The notes under the pieces are model-generated. The model had not been told where the DNA came from. It saw nothing but the letters and a program-made list of their open reading frames with translations, and searched no databases. A program made the position numbers and the translations under genes. From Shouchella clausii (GTDB taxonomy: Bacteria; Bacillota; Bacilli; Bacillales; Bacillaceae_D): a stretch of 64,000 bases of DNA. This document shows, in pieces, positions 60,157 to 64,000 of this stretch; within the stretch, counting starts at the first letter, position 1, and each line of letters starts with the position of its first letter. The stretch is taken from positions 930,001 through 994,000 of the forward strand of contig NZ_BCXJ01000001.1 of NCBI RefSeq assembly GCF_001598215.1. The letters are read 5' to 3'.

Positions 60157-61725
60157 ATGGGACAGGTGTTGCAAGCGCCGCAAAGTTATAACGTAGCAGC
60201 TATGCTTGAACGGGAAGCGATCAGGACGCAAAAAGCGATTATTTGGCAAAACGAGGCCAATGACAAAGTTGAATGGACGTACGGCGACTTAATTCAAAAG
60301 ATGAACCAGCTCGCGAATGCCTTAAGTCGAAGCGGGCTTAAAAAAGGAGATCCGGTGTTGTTGCTTTTTCCACGCGTACCAGAGGCGTATGCGGCTTACC
60401 TTGCTTGTTTGAAAGGCGGCTTTGTCATCATTCCGTGTTCAGGGATGTTGCGAGCGAAAGATTTGGCTTACCGGCTTAGCCATTCGCAGGCGAAAGGCGT
60501 CCTTGCTTACAAAGGATTTACAGCCGAAATAGACAAAATTTCTGATGGCAGCACCGATGGCCTAATCGCGAAGTGGGTGTTTGGCGAAGCGCCGAGCGGC
60601 TGGGAAAATGCGGATGATCGAATGAAAAATGAAAGCGTTTCCTTTGAGCGGGAAATGGATAAAGAGGAAATCGCGTTTTTGCCCTATACGTCTGGCACGA
60701 CTGGAAATCCAAAGGCTGTTGTCCATACGCAAGCCTGGGCCTTTGCCCATTTGCAAACCGCTGCAACCGAATGGCTCGGTGTGGAAACAGGAGACCTTGT
60801 TTGGGCGACTGCGGCCCCAGGCTGGCAAAAGTGGGTATGGAGCCCGTTTTTATCGATAGTCGGCAAGCAGGCGACTGCCTTTGTTTACGATGGCCCTTTT
60901 CAGGCAAAAACGTATTTACAATTAATCGATGAATATGGCATTAATGTTTTTTGCGCGACGCCGACTGAATACCGGATGTTGGCGAAAGAGGAGGCGCTTT
61001 CTTCTTTTAAACTTAGCAGCATCAAGCATGCGGTTTCAGCAGGCGAACCCCTTAATCGAGCAGTGATTGCCACATTTCAAGAACAATTTGGCATAACAGT
61101 GCGCGATGGCTACGGACAAACCGAAAACACGTTGTTAATTGGCACAATGATTGGCATGGAAGCACGGCCTGGTTCAATGGGCAAACCAACGTCTGGAAAC
61201 GGTGTTGTCATATTAAACGAATCTGGAGAGGAGGCAGGCATTGGCGAGGTTGGCGATATTGCCGTCCATAAAGACGCGCCTGCATTGTTCCGTGAATATT
61301 ACAAAGATCCCGAAAGGACGAAAGCCGCTTATCGCGGTTCGTATTATCTAACAGGCGACCGTGCTTATCGGGACGAAGAAGGCTATTTTTGGTTTGAAGG
61401 ACGAAGTGACGATATTATTATTTCATCAGGGTATACGATTGGGCCGTTCGAAGTCGAGGATGCATTAACGAAACATCCAGCCGTCAAAGAATGTGCCGTT
61501 GTCGCTAGCCCCGATGAAATCCGCGGCCATATTGTCAAAGCGTTTGTCGTGCTCAATCGGCCAACGAACGATCAAAACAAGCTAACAAAAGAACTGCAAG
61601 AGTTTGTCAAACGTGAAACGGCTCCATACAAATACCCACGGGCAATTGAATATGTAGCCGGACTGCCAAAAACGATTTCTGGAAAGATAAGAAGGATCGA
61701 GCTGCGGCAGTTAAGCGAATCTTGA
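60157..61725 (+). CDS. Acyl-CoA synthetase (AMP-forming), medium-chain type
   Basis: 522 residues. The AMP-binding P-loop is YTSGTTGNPKAVVHTQ (about 176-191), followed by DGYGQTENT, YLTGDRAYRDEEGYFWFEGRSDDII and the C-terminal lysine in PKTISGKIRRIELR. It activates a carboxylic acid to acyl-AMP then acyl-CoA; the MACS-like pattern (APGWQKWVWSPF before the acyl pocket) fits short or medium-chain or branched acids. It is monocistronic. Confidence 0.92.
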   Translation: MGQVLQAPQSYNVAAMLEREAIRTQKAIIWQNEANDKVEWTYGDLIQKMNQLANALSRSGLKKGDPVLLLFPRVPEAYAAYLACLKGGFVIIPCSGMLRAKDLAYRLSHSQAKGVLAYKGFTAEIDKISDGSTDGLIAKWVFGEAPSGWENADDRMKNESVSFEREMDKEEIAFLPYTSGTTGNPKAVVHTQAWAFAHLQTAATEWLGVETGDLVWATAAPGWQKWVWSPFLSIVGKQATAFVYDGPFQAKTYLQLIDEYGINVFCATPTEYRMLAKEEALSSFKLSSIKHAVSAGEPLNRAVIATFQEQFGITVRDGYGQTENTLLIGTMIGMEARPGSMGKPTSGNGVVILNESGEEAGIGEVGDIAVHKDAPALFREYYKDPERTKAAYRGSYYLTGDRAYRDEEGYFWFEGRSDDIIISSGYTIGPFEVEDALTKHPAVKECAVVASPDEIRGHIVKAFVVLNRPTNDQNKLTKELQEFVKRETAPYKYPRAIEYVAGLPKTISGKIRRIELRQLSES

Positions 61726-61744
61726 ATGTTTTGGGTTTGATTGA

Positions 61745-61895
61745 CGGAGAGAGGCTTTTGGCCAAGAATGTGAGCTCCTCTATTAAATATACAATGATAA
61801 GGTGACTGAGCGGCTTTATCCCTGTATTCTATTGGGGTAAGGCCGTGTTTAATCTTTCTTGAATCGTTTGTAATGATAAAATAGATAGCCATCAT
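61745..61895 (-). mobile_element. Probable IS3-family transposase remnant (OrfB C-terminus)
   Basis: On the reverse strand the peptide KIKHGLTPIEYRDKAAQS resembles the conserved end of IS3/IS150 OrfB transposases (pattern K-x-x-x-L-x-P-x-E-Y-R). No other part of the element, no terminal inverted repeats and no upstream catalytic DDE residues remain, so it is an old fragment behind the acyl-CoA synthetase gene. Confidence 0.45.
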
Positions 61896-62132
61896 TGTTT
61901 TTCTTTAAGTCTCCTAAACGTTTTTGGGCGTATGTAACTGCTACTTTTTATATTTTAGTAAAAGTTTAAGCATTGATGAGTGGTGAGGGATAAATCTTCT
62001 CTTGGCTAATTATTTCAAAATCATATTGCTTGCCTTGGTTTTCCAGGGTAGAATTAGATGTTAACACATTACATTATATAATGAATTGTTAAAACAGTTT
62101 TAGAAATTTTATATATAGAGAGAGGTTAGAGT
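61896..62132. other. AT-rich non-coding spacer
   Basis: No coding frame or clear promoter apart from TATATATAGAGAGAGG just before the next gene, which contributes its ribosome site. Confidence 0.5.
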
Positions 62133-62738
62133 ATGGAGGAGCAGAGAGCAGGTTATACATTAATAGAGCGGTTGTTAATTTTCGCAATAGTTTTCTATTT
62201 GCTTGGCTTTATTGTTCTTGCATTCAGTCTATTATTTTTACCTTATGGAGATTTGCTTCTCAATAATTTAGTCCCTCAAGGTGACCCTAAAGCTTCGTTC
62301 TACATATTATCCTTTAGTGTTTTTAATGCAGGTTTACTTGGGGGAGCTTTTTATGCTGCTAGAGGACTTTATAGAAGACTGACGTCAGATGGTACGCAAC
62401 GGACTGTAGAATTTGAAGATAGATTTGATGTGAAGGTATGGTTCTTTTGGTATATCTTTCGCCCCCTCCAAGGGGGAGTATTAGCTATAATAATACTTTC
62501 ATTATTAAATGCTGGCTTTGTAGGTTTCTCTAACGTAAATGAACCAGATCCTCAATCACTTTACTTTCAAATAAGCTTAGGATTTCTTGTCGGATATGGA
62601 ACTCATGACGTTCTGAAGAAAATAGACGAGATTATCAAGGTAACCTTTTCTACTTCCAAAAAAAATGATTCTATGAACGTCATTAAAGAATCGAAAGATA
62701 AAATTCGCGAAAATAAGGATCAAGGTTTACATTTATAA
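62133..62738 (+). CDS. Four-helix membrane protein of unknown function
   Basis: 201 residues. Hydrophobic helices at about residues 14-36, 57-75, 105-130 and 145-160, a cytoplasmic loop rich in charged residues (RRLTSDGTQRTVEFEDRF) after the second, and a hydrophilic, lysine-rich tail. The gene is more AT-rich than its neighbours, suggesting recent arrival. I do not recognise the family. Confidence 0.7.
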   Translation: MEEQRAGYTLIERLLIFAIVFYLLGFIVLAFSLLFLPYGDLLLNNLVPQGDPKASFYILSFSVFNAGLLGGAFYAARGLYRRLTSDGTQRTVEFEDRFDVKVWFFWYIFRPLQGGVLAIIILSLLNAGFVGFSNVNEPDPQSLYFQISLGFLVGYGTHDVLKKIDEIIKVTFSTSKKNDSMNVIKESKDKIRENKDQGLHL

Positions 62739-62793
62739 AAAATGTTTAGGAGTTTCTAATGCTGCAAAATGGATGATGGAGGTGAAGAGCACC

Positions 62794-63258
62794 TTGCGGA
62801 TCGCTGTGTTCGTTTTTTTGCTCCTTGTCGGCTGTGAGCAGAGACACTTCAATAGCTTTGCCGAAACAAGAGCGTATCTCAAGGAGTTAGATGAGTTTCA
62901 AGAAGCACAACTGCTTATAAGCGAACAAATATCAGATAAGCAGGAAATGAGCGCTTACCGAAGAGGTTCAGGGATTTTGTTTGTTTCAATCAAAAAAGAA
63001 GAGGATGAGTATGTATGGGAGAGCAGTGACAGCGATTGGGATTTTGCTAGTGATGGCGACTTCTCGTATGAGCTGCTTGCAATCGATGGCGTTCATGTGC
63101 TGTTTGGAAAAGTGCTAAGCGAACACGAGATTGAGTCGATTTCGTTAGATGGGCAGCCGCTTCATTATGATCAAGATTCGGATTTCTTTTTTGCCTTTCG
63201 TGAAGAACCGTTTGTGATTGAAGAAGAAAATGTGGACATAACCGTTTCAATGGAATAA
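62794..63258 (+). CDS. Small lipoprotein of unknown function
   Basis: About 154 residues if translation starts at TTG 62794, which has GGAGGTG nine bases upstream; the ATGs at 62773 and 62776 lack a site. A short signal peptide ends in LLVGC, a lipobox with the cysteine near residue 14. The mature protein is acidic with aromatic residues (ESSDSDWDFASDGDF). It is probably anchored outside the membrane; family not recognised. Confidence 0.7.
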   Translation: MRIAVFVFLLLVGCEQRHFNSFAETRAYLKELDEFQEAQLLISEQISDKQEMSAYRRGSGILFVSIKKEEDEYVWESSDSDWDFASDGDFSYELLAIDGVHVLFGKVLSEHEIESISLDGQPLHYDQDSDFFFAFREEPFVIEEENVDITVSME

Positions 63259-63443
63259 GTCTTTTCCACCGTTCAACGCTGGCAACCATTTCTTCATGGC
63301 TGCTGGCTTTTTGTGTAGCTATCGTCTGGTGATCATTTCTATTCACTCCTTTAGCGCCAATCCACAAGGGCTTATCTTCCCTACAAAGATGTTTTATACT
63401 AGAGGGGCGATACATAACATCAAGGCGGAAAAGGGGAAAATGT

Positions 63444-64000
63444 ATGGACCATGCCAAAACGGAACCGATTTTTTTAGAGCCTGTTTTGCAAGAACGGATT
63501 TGGGGCGGACAGAAGCTAGCGGCGTACGGGTATGATTTGCCCTATGAGCGGACTGGGGAATGTTGGGGAATTTCGGCCCACCCTCATGGGCAAAGCAAAG
63601 TGGCAAGAGGGCCGCTAAAAGGTAAGACGTTGGCGGAGCTATGGGATCAGCATGGCGACTTGTTTGGCGGCAAAACGAGTGAAACGTTTCCGTTGCTCGT
63701 AAAACTATTGGATGCAAGAGAAGATTTATCTGTACAAGTCCATCCAAATGACGAGCAAGCGAAGCGATTGGAGGATCATGAAGCATACGGAAAGACTGAG
63801 TGCTGGTATGTAGTCGAAGCGGAACAAGGGGCGGAATTGATTTTAGGCCATACCGCAAAATCAAAAGCGGAGTTTGCAGAAATGGTTGAAGCGGGAAGAT
63901 GGGACGAGCTCCTCCGCCGCATTCCTATTCAAACAGGCGACTTTTTCCACGTACCAAGTGGAACAATCCATGCCCTCGGCGCTGGAAGTGTCATTTTGGA
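63444..64000 (+). CDS. manA: Mannose-6-phosphate isomerase, type I (3' end outside window)
   Basis: The first 185 residues are present. Start ATG 63444 follows AAAAGGGG; an ATG at 63440 is in another frame. ERIWGGQKLAAYGY, the zinc ligands Gln and His in VQVHPNDEQA, Glu in GKTECWYVVEAE and PSGTIHALGAG at the edge identify a short Bacillus-type ManA, which interconverts mannose 6-phosphate and fructose 6-phosphate. The gene was not covered by an obvious long open frame because it is cut by the window end. Confidence 0.9.
   Translation, partial: MDHAKTEPIFLEPVLQERIWGGQKLAAYGYDLPYERTGECWGISAHPHGQSKVARGPLKGKTLAELWDQHGDLFGGKTSETFPLLVKLLDAREDLSVQVHPNDEQAKRLEDHEAYGKTECWYVVEAEQGAELILGHTAKSKAEFAEMVEAGRWDELLRRIPIQTGDFFHVPSGTIHALGAGSVIL

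Noticed and set aside
1-64000. CRISPR arrays, tRNA or rRNA genes, complete insertion sequences, phage genes
   Set aside because: No regularly spaced repeats, cloverleaf-like sequences, intact transposase or phage structural genes were seen on reading both strands.

Overview
The window looks like chromosomal DNA of a low-to-middle-GC Bacillaceae species, most likely an alkaliphile of the Bacillus (Shouchella/Alkalihalobacillus) clausii type. This assignment is an inference from gene content (LtaS-type sulfatase, CcpA-like cre sites, GntR/LysR/AraC sugar regulons, strong Shine-Dalgarno sites and TTG/GTG starts), not from a search. I saw no tRNA, rRNA, CRISPR array or complete insertion sequence.

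Layout. 0-8.5 kb: a sulfated amino-sugar locus with a TauE/SafE permease, GntR regulator, PTS EIICB, a cytoplasmic sulfatase resembling N-sulfoglucosamine sulfohydrolase, EIIA, NanE epimerase, the formylglycine-generating enzyme that would activate the sulfatase, and a LysR regulator. 8.5-17.2 kb: a secreted amidase, a frameshifted VOC gene, and a reverse-strand operon of PlsY-like acyltransferase, an acyltransferase/class V aminotransferase fusion and an LtaS-like phosphoglycerol transferase, then a beta-lactamase-fold hydrolase, a PhzF-like isomerase and a DCC protein. 17.2-33.9 kb: a carbohydrate region with two CUT1 ABC importers, four Gfo/Idh/MocA oxidoreductases, two TIM-barrel sugar isomerase/epimerases, three AraC regulators and a GH88 unsaturated glucuronyl hydrolase, with cre sites on both sides of one AraC gene.

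33.9-36.0 kb is mostly non-coding debris, including a relic of the adjacent binding-protein gene. 36.0-47.5 kb is a strikingly AT-rich island that I read as an undescribed RiPP biosynthetic cluster: a LoaP/NusG-type antiterminator, a TldD/TldE-like protease pair, an MFS exporter, a 56-residue precursor peptide missed by length filters, an internal terminator, a SPASM radical SAM enzyme, a PqqD-like recognition protein, a cobalamin-type radical SAM enzyme, an O-carbamoyltransferase and two short atypical P450s. The proposed logic is leader recognition, radical cross-linking or rearrangement, methylation, hydroxylation, O-carbamoylation, proteolytic trimming and export, with LoaP carrying polymerase past the terminator that follows the precursor gene.

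47.5-53.4 kb holds Nudix relics, a secreted beta-helix protein, a DMT transporter behind an apparent transcription attenuator, and an autorepressed TetR gene with a membrane-protein partner. 53.5-59.1 kb is a tightly coupled operon of an Fbp/Afu-type ABC importer, an MBL-fold hydrolase and a secreted CYTH-like protein, controlled by a divergent LysR. 59.1-64 kb contains an uncharacterised protein, an MFS remnant, an acyl-CoA synthetase, a probable IS3-family remnant, a membrane protein, a lipoprotein and the start of manA.
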